In this document: positions 34,694 through 48,100 of the stretch, one piece after another
Layout: each line of letters opens with the position of its first letter
Position numbering within the stretch: the stretch's first letter is position 1
Source of the DNA: Mesaphorura yosii
Taxonomy: Eukaryota > Arthropoda > Collembola > Poduromorpha > Tullbergiidae
Length of the DNA stretch: 64,000 nt
Direction: 5' to 3'
NCBI GenBank assembly: GCA_009869945.1
Contig: WIXG01000004.1
Span: 248,001-312,000 of the forward strand
Position numbers and translations under genes: made by a program
Notes under the pieces: generated by a model
Seen by the model: only the letters and a program-made list of their open reading frames with translations
Databases searched by the model: none
What the model was told of the DNA's origin: nothing

Positions 34694-37600
34694 AATCCCG
34701 AAATACTCAATTGTACTCAGCTTGCTTGAGCGTTTCCTACGACTCCGAAACTAAATCCAATGTCTGATATGCTCCGACGCGGATGACGATCCAACGAGGC
34801 GAGATTTCTTGTAACAGACCCAGTGAAGTAAAAAAAATTATGCGATTTCAACCAGTCAGTTGAGACGGCTTGACATTGAGTTGAGTCCGCTTCCAATTGA
34901 TTTGACACTGTATTGCAGCCGGCAGTCTTCTCAATCAAAAAACTTGGCTTTCTTTCTTAAGCAAGATGGATCGGTACACGTGCTTGGCTAAATTGGCAAG
35001 ATAAGAATCCATAAATTAACCTCAGTCAAATTGCACGGTAGCGGGTAGGAAGTACGTGTCAGACTCGCGTAATGTTAACGCACGCTGCTGCAGAAAGTGA
35101 GAACAAATGACTGTATGTTTTGTTTTTAGAAGATTATAAGATACGATACGCGTGATCAAAAGTTCCAAATATAGAAAAATATCAGCATTTATCTTGATGC
35201 TGAAGTGCAGCACACACGCACGCAAACTTACGCACTGGGACTGGAGGCGATACTTGACTAGAGCCTACGGTGACGGATAAAAGTGTATTTATGGTTTGAG
35301 CTCCGCTACTTTACGGTTTCTATTTATTTACTTTGAGCGTTAACGATTCTGGCTATGAATGAAACTTATTTCAGAAATAAAATCTCAAAGTAGATCTTCG
35401 GGCTGAAAGAGCACGTAAGTTACCAGAAGCACTTGCAAGTTGCAAGATCAGTCGGTCAGTCGGTGTATTTTGTGTGGTGAGTCTGAGAGTCGTGAATCGG
35501 TTGTTCGGGTTCTCAGTCTCGAGTCCTGGGCATTTAAACACTGATTCTGTCTGTGGCTGTGCTGCGTATTTACACATGCAAAGCAACGTGATGCATTGTT
35601 GCTTTAGACCCAGACACAGAAAAGAAACAGAAAACCGACCGTGAGTTTATTTTGCATAGCAGTCGGCACACGCGTACGCATAAACATACGAGTGACTAAG
35701 AGTACTTTCCTGGAAACAGAAGGGCATACAATCGTGGCTTATTGAATACGACAGGAATAAACCGAGATCCATTCACGCGGCATGGCAATGCACTATGTCA
35801 TTATGTGTGGGACGGGAACCGATGTCAAAAATACCCTATAAAATGCATTAATTTTTCTGAATTACGGTTGAAGAGTACAAAGCGCCCGAAGAAACCAATT
35901 CAGCCTACCCACAGCACAACGCAGGCTTCTTATCGCTTGTGCGTGCGTGTATTTCGGTGCCCGGTTTCTAAATGCAGCTTCAAAAATCGGTTTTATCTTG
36001 CTTTGGCCATCTTCCCCGCATTACAACTCACCGCTGAACCAGAACATGAACTCATGCTTCTGCTTTCTGAGTATTCTGAGACAGAATGCACTTTCAGCTT
36101 GGAAAGCGAAAGCGGTCTGCCCTTAGCCCCTTGGATTTTGTCGCTTGCATATGCATCTGTTCCGTTAAAAGAGCAGTCGCATGTAAGACATTAGAAAAGC
36201 GATGAACACAGAAAACGGAAAAATCCACTTGCAAACAAAATCCGACTACTCATACTTTATGATCGATTTATGCAACACAACATGCATTTTATAGCCATCG
36301 TGGTTTTTGCGTGTTACGAGACTTTACTGGGCTCAGACTTCATAATTTGTATCTTGTCTGAATTCATTCTTGTCGCACTAAATTTCCATTTCCTTTTCTC
36401 GACACGTCAACGCATTCCACGCTACTGCTACGATCGCTGCATGAAAACATCAACGCAATAAACGACATGAATGATGAAATATTCACGAAACTCGCACTGA
36501 CACAGTTGTTGACATAAAGCGGGTGACTTGTATCGGGAAGAATTTCGTCACCTCCCACTGCTGCTGTGGAAGAATTGCGCAATGTCGATTCTTCTGCGCT
36601 AAACAATTTTTAATGGCTGAATAAGTTATACTCGTAGTTTGTACAAAAATCGCAAAAGCTACCGTGTATTTAGCATGTCTAAGTTATAAATGTGAATTAA
36701 TCTAACTACCTTGTACTAATCGAATAGCAAGCGTTAATAGTAATAACAAATTGGCCTATCCTTAATGAGTATATTTATAAAATCCGTGTTCAATCACAAA
36801 ATGAATGTAAGTAAAGACAGTTCATCAAGAATCGAAGCGTCGAGTGAAAAAGTCAAATTCACTGTAGACAAGCTTACAAAATCTGAATAAAAAGAGGAAT
36901 TTCGAACCGTAATATCAAATATTAGCAAGTCATTAGTAAAACTGGCTCTAGAAAATTGCCTTGTATGAAATACAAATTTGAGAAAATAACCAATTTTGAC
37001 TCCAAAGCGTGCAAAATTCTTCCATCAAAATCAAGTCTCAATAGCAAGTTCAGATCGAAATTCCAGTTTACATCCATCAGTCCAGTATTTTATCACACCA
37101 CAAAACTGACATACACAAACACGTAATGAACAAAAGTATAAAACCGTAAACATTAGGACTAGGTTCTCGATTCTATTCTACGGTTACATGACCCACAGGT
37201 TATTTTGGCAGACATTAGACAAGTTAGACTCTAAATATTCTATCAGAATCATTATTCATTGGTAAGCAATTTCTTATCCCCGGCATAGTAATTAGCAAGT
37301 GTTGAAGTTGAATTTGAGCGTATAAAATTGATAATAAATTACTAGTCTGACCTGATCTTTCAGTCGGAATCTGTGTTACATTTATAATAGAAAGATTAAA
37401 GCACTAGATTACATGAATGAGATTAACAATAGAGTGTCGTTACTTATACACGCTCACGGCCCGGTATTATTCTTACACAAATAAGTTAAGTTTCAAAAAT
37501 GAGCAAATGTCACCTATTCCAGGAAAGTTCAGGATCTCAAACTCTCGAACTTAACAATCTAGTCTTACTCGTGCTTTCCTTTACATTTACCTGTTTCAAC

Positions 37601-37704
37601 ATAGCCATAAGCGTGGAAACGCACGAGACAGTGCTACTCAAAGCAGTTGCTACACTCTGGCCCATTTATTTGGCAGAACCTAACTGAATCTACGAAGACG
37701 AATT
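34694..37704. other. 3-kb non-coding region between Mtl and NCK
   Basis: No exon could be supported. The largest frame (35742-36194, plus, 150 codons) has no domain and reads like chance. The stretch holds the Mtl promoter and 5' UTR (right of 34693) and the NCK 3' UTR (left of 37705). A short tandem GTCGGTCAGTCGGT lies near 35451-35464. Confidence 0.45.
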
Positions 37705-39187
37705 TCAGCATGACGAATTGTTTGGGCGTGGAAGTGCTCTCACAAGATACAATTTCTCTCCTCGCTGGTTCGTATAAATAGGTGCACGCTGGTAATGTTC
37801 AACTAGCTGATCCAAGTTCAGGAATTTTCGTTGTCCAATGCAGTATTGCCCGCTTTCAACGTGTACTCGGAAGTGTTTGTTGCGTCCTGGCGCTTTCAAC
37901 GACACAGAGAAGTCGCCAGCCTGAAAAATAGTTATTCATTTCGTCATTCCTTTGCTAGTAAAATCTAAGGTGCCCTTAATCACAGATCATAATTACATTG
38001 GTCTCAGAATCGCGGATGAGAAAGTCGCCATCATGTCCTCTCTCATTCAATAGTTGGTCACACTGAGATCTGCTGATGCTGCCAAAATACCATGCCTTGG
38101 AAAGCAAGTATGCTTTATCTTGGACTACTCTATGATTGTTAACACCATTTGTTTCTCGAAGTGGAGTGGTCAAGAATTCCGACAACTCTTGCAAGTAATT
38201 CCGTGGAACGAGACCTGTACAAGTACGATGAATGATTCAAATAAGAGAAACCCTTCACTCTTTCCGATCAATTCTTTTCAACTGTACCTATGTGTCCATT
38301 GGAGTTTCGTGCTCGATACCAATCCGGGTCAGAAGCAGGTCTGTCAGTGATCTCTAGACGGTCTCCCTTTTCAAAGCTTAGTTCTTGTTCATTCTGTTAA
38401 TCGAGGAGCCAAACACGTGTAATTACAAGTAAACCTTGTTTTAAACTTGTTGGAGTATGATCAGCAGTTACCTGCGCTGTGAAATTGTAGAGAGCAACCA
38501 TAATATCAAGTACATTTTCCGCCATTGCATAAGTATGCAGCGTGTCGTCTTCCTGTTCTTGTTGAGTGTAATTCGACGGAAACCATCCTACACTATTTCC
38601 GTACTGCCCTTTCCACCACCCATCATTTGATTTTTCTAATATCAGAATTCTCGTCCCTTTCGTCAATGCCAGTTCATCCATTTGCTGCGCCTGATAATTA
38701 TATTTCACGATGGCTGTTCCAATTGGTTCTTGTGGCTCCAATGCTCTTTGCTTGAAGTTAGCTGCTGGTCCTCCACCATTGTTGTAGCCATGTGATGGTG
38801 AAATGTGCGTTACGGGTGGTAATTCAATGGTTCGTGAGGGCGAACTAGGTAACGTTTTTGAGCCTCCTCCAGACGAATTCTTTTTCACCTTCTTCTTGAT
38901 GCTAAGAAGAACACAATTGGATGAGATGCGGCCAGCGTGTTAGAATGCACTTGCAAAACACGTCAGTAAATTCCAAAGTGGTATTCAAACCTGTCAAATA
39001 TCGATGGTTTCTCACGCTTGACATAATTGCTTGGAACGTAGCCTGACTGGCTCCTCGCGTTCTGAACTCTCCACCAATGCTTGGAATCATCCAAAAGCAA
39101 ATATTTCTCGTTTTTCCTTAGGTCTAGTTCCTGTGCACCTTGCGCCGTATAATCGTACTTTGCTATCACGTAACAAAACTCGTCCAT
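37705..39187 (-). CDS. dock: NCK adaptor protein (Dreadlocks)
   Basis: Five minus-strand exons (39187-38991, 38901-38472, 38393-38288, 38214-37997, 37920-37705) join in phase to 388 residues; human NCK1 has 377. Order: SH3-1 ([34 protein letters not shown]), a linker rich in Ser, Pro and Gly, SH3-2 ([38 protein letters not shown]), SH3-3 ([34 protein letters not shown]) and an SH2 domain ([36 protein letters not shown]). NCK links tyrosine-phosphorylated receptors to WASP, PAK and other actin regulators; Dreadlocks is needed for fly photoreceptor axon guidance. All signature SH3 and SH2 residues, including the FLIRDSE phosphotyrosine pocket, are present. Confidence 0.96.
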
Positions 39188-42100
39188 TTGTCCCTTTCCT
39201 GGGAAAACACAGACAACCGCTCATTGTAAGTCAAGGCTATATATCAGCGTAACTACATATTCCAAAGGACCTGTCCAATATTCAATGGCTTACCGGATTT
39301 CAAGCTTGACATAATCCAAAACTAATTTGGTCAGATGGTTCTGGGAGAAGCGTCCTTCTCTTGCCCCAATGTCCCAGTCGCAACTGAAAATGTTGGTACT
39401 AATAATTCAGCGGTACACTTAACACAACTACTGGCTTTGGCCTAAGATCCTTGTGAATACGCTCAGCTTGACTTAACTACATTTTAATTATTAGCCATGT
39501 ATCCAGTTCCCTATACAAATTATACTTGGTATTGTCCGAGTTTAAATCACAAGGACATCCCGAGATAACGAGAAATATAGATTAAAACACATCACGTTAT
39601 ATTTTATCGGCCAGCCCAGTGCCTGTGATTATATTACAGAGGATGATACACTAAATACTCGGTTGAAAAATGGATGAAACTGATGTGTTGAATAAAGATT
39701 TAAAGTTTAATATCGCCAAATGCAAAATATGAATGACAATTTGGTGTTTGTTTTTGGTGAGGTTTGTAGTTCCTACTCTGATTCATCGTCCTTTTACTTT
39801 TTTTTAATTATTCGTACTGCAGTACGTATAAACCCGCACGCCCGCAGTAATGCATTCTGTACGGATAAATCCATTGTTCGCACCAGTTCTTCGCATAGTT
39901 GAATGCTGCATCGGCAATGGGGGAGTTGGAATAAGTGCAATTTGTAGTCTGTGAATCTGCTCGTATTCATTCGTAAAGCCAAAAGCACTGCTCACTCTGA
40001 CAATTTACGTACACAGTCGGTGTATTCAATGACTTGGTACAGTCACCATGATCATCCCCTCTGTTCTCAAAGAAAAGGTTGGATACATCTGCCATCTAAG
40101 CCACAAGCGTATAAAATCCGTCTGAAAGACGTTGATGAATTGTTTCCCGTCCTCGGATTCACCGTTACTGATCTTTGTTCCAGTCAAACTTTCAGAAGCC
40201 TGTTCCAGGTTTCAAAACTTCTTGAGTGAGACTTCCAACAATTACTCACTGTTTATGTAGCTGTCTGGTATGAGGGTTTTGGACTGAAATAGCAAAGTTT
40301 CACCTGACTTCATTGTTCAGCCCCATCAAATTAGTAAGGCTGAATTTCGAAATATGTTAGACCGTTAGACGTACTGGGTGTTGCAACCGGCTGCAGTAGT
40401 TTGTGTGCTACAAATGTTCCAAATTTTTCAAAACAGAATCGCTGCAATTAGTAAATCGTTACTAAAATTCGCCAATTCCAACCCTCAACTGCAAAATTAA
40501 ATCGAATTGGAAAAAATTTGCATTGTTCACTCAATGTTTGCTCCCATTTAGTCTTCACTTCCCATCACAGTTGCCTAAAGGTATCTTGATTGCGCTTTGA
40601 AAGGTCACTTATCATTGCAATCGTGGCAGAATTAATTTGCTCTTGTAGAAGAGTACAAAAAGTATAAATTAGGCTCACCAATTCATGTAAGGACTACTTA
40701 ACGTGTATTTACCTCGTGTTAAGCAAACCAAACCTTTGATATACGATATGATTGAACTTGAGACATTGGAATTGAATACATGCTTTTGTTTTCCGTATGT
40801 GGTACTAAAATACCGTAGTTTACTTCCTCTGAAGTGACTGGGTTACTGTCAGACCCCACTCCGAATTTGTTCGTTTCGAGACTAATAAGGACAATGCCGT
40901 TGATTAAGCCATCACAACATGGTCATCATTAGAAACAATGGTCGATAAATAGTGCTAATGAAATCACGAACAAAATTTTTGAAAACGCGACGCAACAATG
41001 TCAGCTGAAAGCTGAGCTGAAGGTGAAGACTTGAAGACGGACAACAGCGCAGCGATTCAATTTGAGACTCGAGCTGGACTCGTAAAGAAGCAGTGCGTGT
41101 AATGAAGGCTTTGTTATGTTAGTCCAAAAACCGCGTTAAAACCCAATTGATTGCAACTGCGTCAAGAGATTAGTCAAGATCTCAACCAGAAAGGAGTTCA
41201 TGTTCATGTGTTTCGTTCAATATGAGGTGATTGTCTAAAGTCATTCAGCAGGACAATCATTTCACAAATATGATCATGACGCAGATGAGTAAGTGTGAAA
41301 ATTGTTGTATTAAATAAATGTCTTGAAAAATTAGGTCATTAAGTCACACACGCCTGTCATTCTTTGATTACCTTCCTTCCCTCTTTTCTTCAATTTTATA
41401 ACGGAACAATTCTCCTTCTCATGTGCAATGGTGGTCAGTGATGGATAATGTACAACCTAATCAATGAGGAGCTACCTATTGTTTGCTCAGAGACAATTCC
41501 CAACGTACTTCGTATCAGAACCAGAGGAGACAAAAATTCATCAACTCGAATCGAATCTGCCCTGTCCATTTTTTAAATGTTGTCGAATTTCCAGAATTCG
41601 ACCGAATAAATTATGCACGGAAAAATATCTCGTCCTCTCCATTCGCAGACAGGAGGACCATTCAAGAAGCACGAAGCACCCTTCAATGAGTAATTCCTTA
41701 AAGTATGTACCGTAATTTGCACGTTTGAGATAAGTCAAGAAGAAATGTGACACCATTACATAATACGAGCAGCAAATTATGGCTAATTAACTCATAACGC
41801 TCGACACAATCCATCAAGTGCTTCTGCTGTGCCATCATGATGAGGATGATGATAAATGAGATAGGCCGAACAATGTTAAACGCGAAAATGGATCATTAGA
41901 GCTGACTGTGGCTTCTTGCCATTGTGTTCATCAACACAAAGACCGACGTACGTAATTCGATCAGTAAAATTCTCAAAACTACATTAACTCTCGTTAACCT
42001 TTGCACGGTCACACAGTTTTGAAGAATTGAATAGTCGACTCATTCATTCATGATTCGCCGAAATACCTGATCCATTACAAATTAATTGCCGCTAACAATG

Positions 42101-45100
42101 GGTAACAGTTGCCCCATTTTCTCCTCGTACAAGCCACGCTTGCTCAGTTTCACATGTGATGATTTTTATGACTTTTTGCACAAGCAAGTCATCATGCCGT
42201 CCATTAATCAACTCAAACAAGCATGACCTGCATCACACTCGCAAGATTGCAGCCAGCCACAGGTTCATCGCCTGGCCAGGCCACGTCTGCTAGAATGAAA
42301 CTCATTTAATTCAATAAGACGGACTAGGTGTGTTTTCTGAACTAGTTCAGTGTCGAGGATTCTATTCAAGAAATCTACATGTTAATTTATGGTCAATTAT
42401 TTTCGACATTTACTGCTTGCACTTGCGAGTTTCTGTGCTCCAAATACTTGGATCCGGCCACTGCCTTGCACGCCGCATTGATTGGAACAATAGCGTATTA
42501 GATTGGTCTACCAGAATTGTAACAGTGTGCATCAATTAGCCCAAATTCAGGTACTGGTGGCTCGTGTGCATGATTGATCTAGGTAAGAATTTGACTTTGG
42601 CATTAATGGTGACAGATCAGGAGAGTTTTAAATGTATTGTGTTGTTCGAATTCCGGCGTAGCATATCCTTTACAAAGGCGTATGGTAGCTACAAGTTGCA
42701 GAAATTCTTCGAAGAAACTTCACGCTGACATTTGTCGCAAAAAATCACGCAAAATGCGTCGTTCTCCACTTAATTATGATTAATTTGTACTTAATTCTTC
42801 AAGCAGCAGCTGTTCCCCGCTTGTTCACTTAACTGCCAGCTGAAATTGTTGGAGTTGATATCTTTGTTCACTAATGAGATTGCTTACATACATGCATGCT
42901 AAACGCAGCACGAAAAAAAAGTGACAAAGATTAGCAAAAGTGGGACAAAAAGTAAAATGAATGCAAAATCCTGGCACGACAATAATTATTGTTGTCGTAC
43001 TGCAGCAGAGGCAGCAATGGGTCATTAATCTGAATTGTCATCGTCTAATCATCTCCACTCTGCATTTGCGTTTGCCTGTCTAATCACTAAACGCTGTCGT
43101 AAAGTGTTACAAACAGTAAGAGCTTCTTTGACAATGCTGTGCTGAAGATAATGGCAATAAATTATCATTTTCATCAAAAGTGGTGAATTGTCTTCCATCA
43201 AGCATTAGCCGTGGTGCTTTTTGGGATTTATTTGCATTTTGTCGGCGATAACTTTTCTTTGGCACACAAATACATAGCAAATGCAATACAAGAATTAGGA
43301 ACAATCTTGTGCCGGTGCAGTGACGGCATTGGTAATGGATTCAGCCCAACCTCGCGCTTGAAGCCAGAAAAACACACAAAGCTCTTAAGAATTTGAGAAT
43401 GAGGCATGCTGAAATTGCGGACAATAAAAATAGCGAGTTGTTTTGTTAGTTTTGCTTTTCATCTCCACCCATTAACCAGAATCCAGTATAAACACCATTT
43501 CCGTTCAGTGCGGTTTCAAGCACGGTATTCCAAGAAAAATTACTTTTACTTTATCCGCAATTAAAAGCTTAGGCACGCCAAACCAATCGTTCATGTCCCC
43601 GACGGTTTCAGAAAAAACCGTTAGCACAACTAGTCGGCACACCTCAAGGAATCATTGCCAAAATCAAAATCATTCAACCAACTCGGATCGCAGCAGTTGT
43701 GCTCTACCCAAACAATTTTTGTCGGCTTCACTTTTTAAATCAGTCGTGCCTGTATTTGGTAAATATGTCGAAATTGACACTGCGTAGCGTACACGAACGA
43801 TCGTCGTTTAATTCGGACAAAACACGAAAAATGCACACCGCAGAGATTTGGCATTTCCGCGTTCCGTGTCGCAAATCATTATTTTGGGCATCTTTTTGTT
43901 TACCCTTATTCAATTTTGCACAAGATTGCAGTGCTTTCGAAGCCCGACATGAGTTTAGAGCATTTTACAAAGAAAATATTAAAAGTAGAGGTACACCATT
44001 ATTCAAGCACGAACTCACGTAAAACGAAAGCAAAAGTTGTCATTAAACAAGTTAACAAGAGTCACACGAGTGGCAGAGCAGATCGTTCAGTCCATATCGT
44101 CATTAATGAGCACATAATGATAGCATGGCTAATAATGCCACATCGCATGAAGGAAGAAGACTGCGCCTCAAAGACGCAAAGAAAATTGCATGAAAGTGTC
44201 CACGGAGGTGTACGTGACTCTTGTTATCATACCCACCTTAATTTATCGCGAATGCTCCAAGTCAAGCCGAAATTGATACCACAAGAAAGAGCCTCAAGTT
44301 AAAATAGTATTAAGTTTAAAGTGAAAATTGGAAATAATGACAAACCAAGATGTCAGTAAGTGGTGTGGTAATCACAAAATGATGCATTCAGGAGCAGGAA
44401 CTGACTTTTTTAAGACGTTCAAAATACAACTGCTTAAGATTTAAATAGCTGCGACAAAATTGACTACATCGAATAAACGGATAGATTCTTATTGATAACA
44501 TAGGCCTTCGACAGTTTTAGTTTTGGCAACTTTAACTGAACTAACCTTTAAAGTGTCGGAACTACAGGAATTCGATTTATTGGAATCTTGCCCCTGAATG
44601 CCGCTGACACTTACAACGCAAGTCATCAAATCAGGGATATTTAAATGTTAATGGTTTTGTGCCGAGATTCACTCTAAGTGGGAAAGACACAACATGCAAT
44701 AATGCAAGCGTCATGAATTGAATTAGTGGACGATATCGCGTATAGCAAGTTTGTTCTTTCTCTCCCTTTCTCATCTTCCCCTTTTCCCATCACTATCACA
44801 CGATCTGTTGTATGTGCACCTACCCATCTTATCAACGCATTTCGCATCTCACCTGAATTCTCAGTGAAGTATCTTCGTACGTACGCGTACAGAGAAAAGG
44901 TATGAGGAGGAAGTGAAGCTGTGACTGAAGTGAGCTAAAAATCATTTGTATTTGTGAATTTCGTGCAGTCAGCATCTTCCAGTTGCGCTCTCAACATCAT
45001 AATTATTTTCAAGTTGGGTCCACCTTCTTGGCACTCATAAGCGAATCTCATCAGTCATATTCCGAGTATATGTTGTAAAGCACTTCAAGGAATGCAGATT

Positions 45101-48100
45101 TTCTCACCTGTATGTGGAGTATATAATTATCTCACAGAAATTCTCTCGCGTCCTTCTCCTGCGAAACAAAATCAGCGACCGGTGAAAAATCAAAAATAAT
45201 TGACTGGCGTGAATACATTTGTCAAAACTGAGCAGTTTGAGTGATTTATGACGGACGCAAAATTCACAAGTGAATCTTTATTAGCTGAGATCTGAACCAA
45301 CAAGCCATTAACACAAGTAAAATAACCTCAAAATACCAAGCCAACACTCGAGTATAGTTCGAGAGATTCGGTACTGATTTGTTTCACCAAAAGGTAAGAG
45401 TTCATTTTCTAATAATTCCGTGTCCTGCTCTTGATGAGTCCTATGAATTTCACTAGATAGATAGATTCGCTTTGTTAGTTAAGCGTTCGCGAGTTAACAC
45501 TTCATAACCGGAAGCACGCTTTGACCACTAATTTATGTTTAAGAGATAAGTTGATTAGGTAATAAAGATGCTCATGCTCGCTTGAGGTACAAATTTGCTT
45601 AGTCAGTAACTGATGTGCGATTCTGAAATTAATCCACTTTCGCGCAACAAAGTTAGATGTCAAATCGACCACGTACGCATACGCGAGAAACAAGTTCAAC
45701 ACTAATTCATGAGCCTATTATGTAAATGTTTGCCAAAAATGGCCATGACCATGAGAGGAATTATTGATATAAGAATCTTAGCCGGGCAGGGCTTTATGAA
45801 CGTAATATCGAGGTTGACATTCAATTATTCATGAGATCAAAAATATATCATTGCTTACAGGAAAAGCGCCACAAGTCCAAACTGTTCTTTTCTTGATATA
45901 TGCTGACAATGAGGTTATCAAATCGGATGTATTGCCATTTCTGATCGACAATCTTGTTCCTTATCAATGCAGTAAATGCAGTTTTGTATTTGTCTGCATT
46001 GATACTCTGATGATCCTGTTTACTTTGTTGTCTTTCTCGCCATGTAAAACTCGCGAATGCTGTCCATATTCGGAGTCTGAATCTAATGAGTCGAATCTAC
46101 TAACCTCGATTCCTATAAAAACAAAAGACGATGAGAATATTGAGCGCAAATGTAGACATGAATTGAGACGAGGCGAGACTGATATCGATTGAAATTTGAC
46201 TTGAGACCGTACAAAGCACAGCTACTTTAATGAGAAAATCATGAAAGTGCGAAGAGGATACTTTCTCGCCTGCATTCTGCGCGGTCTCTGAATCAATTTT
46301 CGAAGAAATTTCCGAAAACATGATTTCTGATCACCCGACGTTGTTACTCTTTGTTCGTTTGCTCTTTCAATTTTGATTTTGCTATGATCAGAATAATGCA
46401 GTAACGAAGGTCTTTATTATAGAACACAAAATGACAATAATTTTAAGTAGAGCAACGACAACGGGAACATCGCATCACCCATTGCTAAAATCACTTTTCA
46501 TTGTCTTGAAGAATCTTTTATGTGTGTCTGTGCTCTGTGCCTGACATTTTATCAACGCAAGGCGAAGGCGTACTTTGTACACTTACATTAATTAAGCACA
46601 TACCACCCGCGAATCTGTCTTTCTAACTTCATTGTCTCGTGTTTTAATTGAGAACCCACATCTTTGCTCCAATCACAGTCACCGCAATCTCCTGCCAATA
46701 TAGACTTGCCTCGTCTCATGTGCTGCAATCTTAATCTCAATCTGAGTTCCTGCTTACTCGCGGTGCATATTAATGCCTTAACATGCACGTAACGCCGTTT
46801 ATAAGGCTGAAAATTAAATTAACAGAACCCGTTTAGAACAATTCAACAGCCTAGTTGCTGAATCTGGTACTTCCGAATTGTACACAAAGCACTGCGCTGA
46901 GTTGTATGAAAAAAATAAATACTCCATAATTCATCTTTACGGGCTGCTGTGCTAGTATTTGTTGCACTTTGATAAGAAACTCTTAAAAAACAAATCTCAG
47001 TTTAAAAAGAAGGCTTCGCTGCCCAAGCCACAACGTCAACGTGAAATGGACTTTCATGAAAGTCAAGTTCAATGCCGACTCCTCCGTAACAGTTCATTAT
47101 GAAACCTTCGGATACAGTAATCGGCCGAGTAATCTTTCTCTTGAGTGATTTTCCATTAATACTTCAAAGTTGTGAGATTTAGGTTCGGAGGACGAATGAT
47201 TTAATGGATTAGGCAATTTCGGTACCGGCAAAGGAATGATGTAATGAATTTGGTGGGATTTGACACTATTTTTAATTTCAAAGAGATTTTGCGCAAACGC
47301 AAAGACATGGCTCAAGTAATGGCGAACGGTACAATTTGTGGTCAAGCAATGTTCTGCGACGTAACTCGGCCAAATTGAATGGTTCAAATAATTGGACAAT
47401 TGAATTTGCCCACTGTAACATGCGTACGTTGCATCTTCGCTCGTTCATTTAAAGACGTAAATGCATTGCATACCATTGCGGGAACAGAAGATGACAATTG
47501 CATTTTTTCACTTAATAGTCTGAAGTGCAAAATACGGACAGAGCATTCCAATCTCCTCAAGGCAGTTGTTGAATTCTCAATTTTAGTGTGTGTGTGCGGT
47601 CAGAAAGAATTAAGAACTACGGGAAAATATAAAATTGAATTTTGAATGAAAATGTGTCTTTCTTCATGCAAGACAAGGCTATACGCCGGCGGAATTCCTG
47701 ATCTTGCACGCGATTGCGATTACAACCACCTTGCTGCCAAAATTGCGTATTTAATTGCCACATTGGCTCATTTCAGGAATTAATATGCGCCGCCGCGCGG
47801 GTTGACGTGCGGATAATTTAGGTTTATGTAATATCAAATACATAAGCTTAAATAGGAATACAGGAATTTCCTTGTTCTAAGTAATGATGACGGGATGGCG
47901 ACTATGCCAAAAGGTTTTACGTTATGGCTGTTAAAGAAATGAAGTTGTCTCAAAATTGCGTCTTCTTGTAACTTTGGACGTGCACAGGTCAGGATCACAG
48001 TCATTTTACCCAGTAATGGAGAAAAGTGACATGTGTGCATTGACAAATATATGTTAATGGTTTTAAATTGCATTTTTATGCAAAGCAAGTAGCTGAGCGA

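Noticed and set aside
35742-36194. 150-codon plus-strand open frame between Mtl and NCK
   Set aside because: No domain, signal or splice context, with coding-unlike composition. A single frame of this length is expected by chance in 64 kb.
43916-44302. 128-codon plus-strand frame in the gene desert
   Set aside because: No recognisable domain. The Lys/His-rich composition and overlap with another random frame fit AT-rich non-coding DNA.
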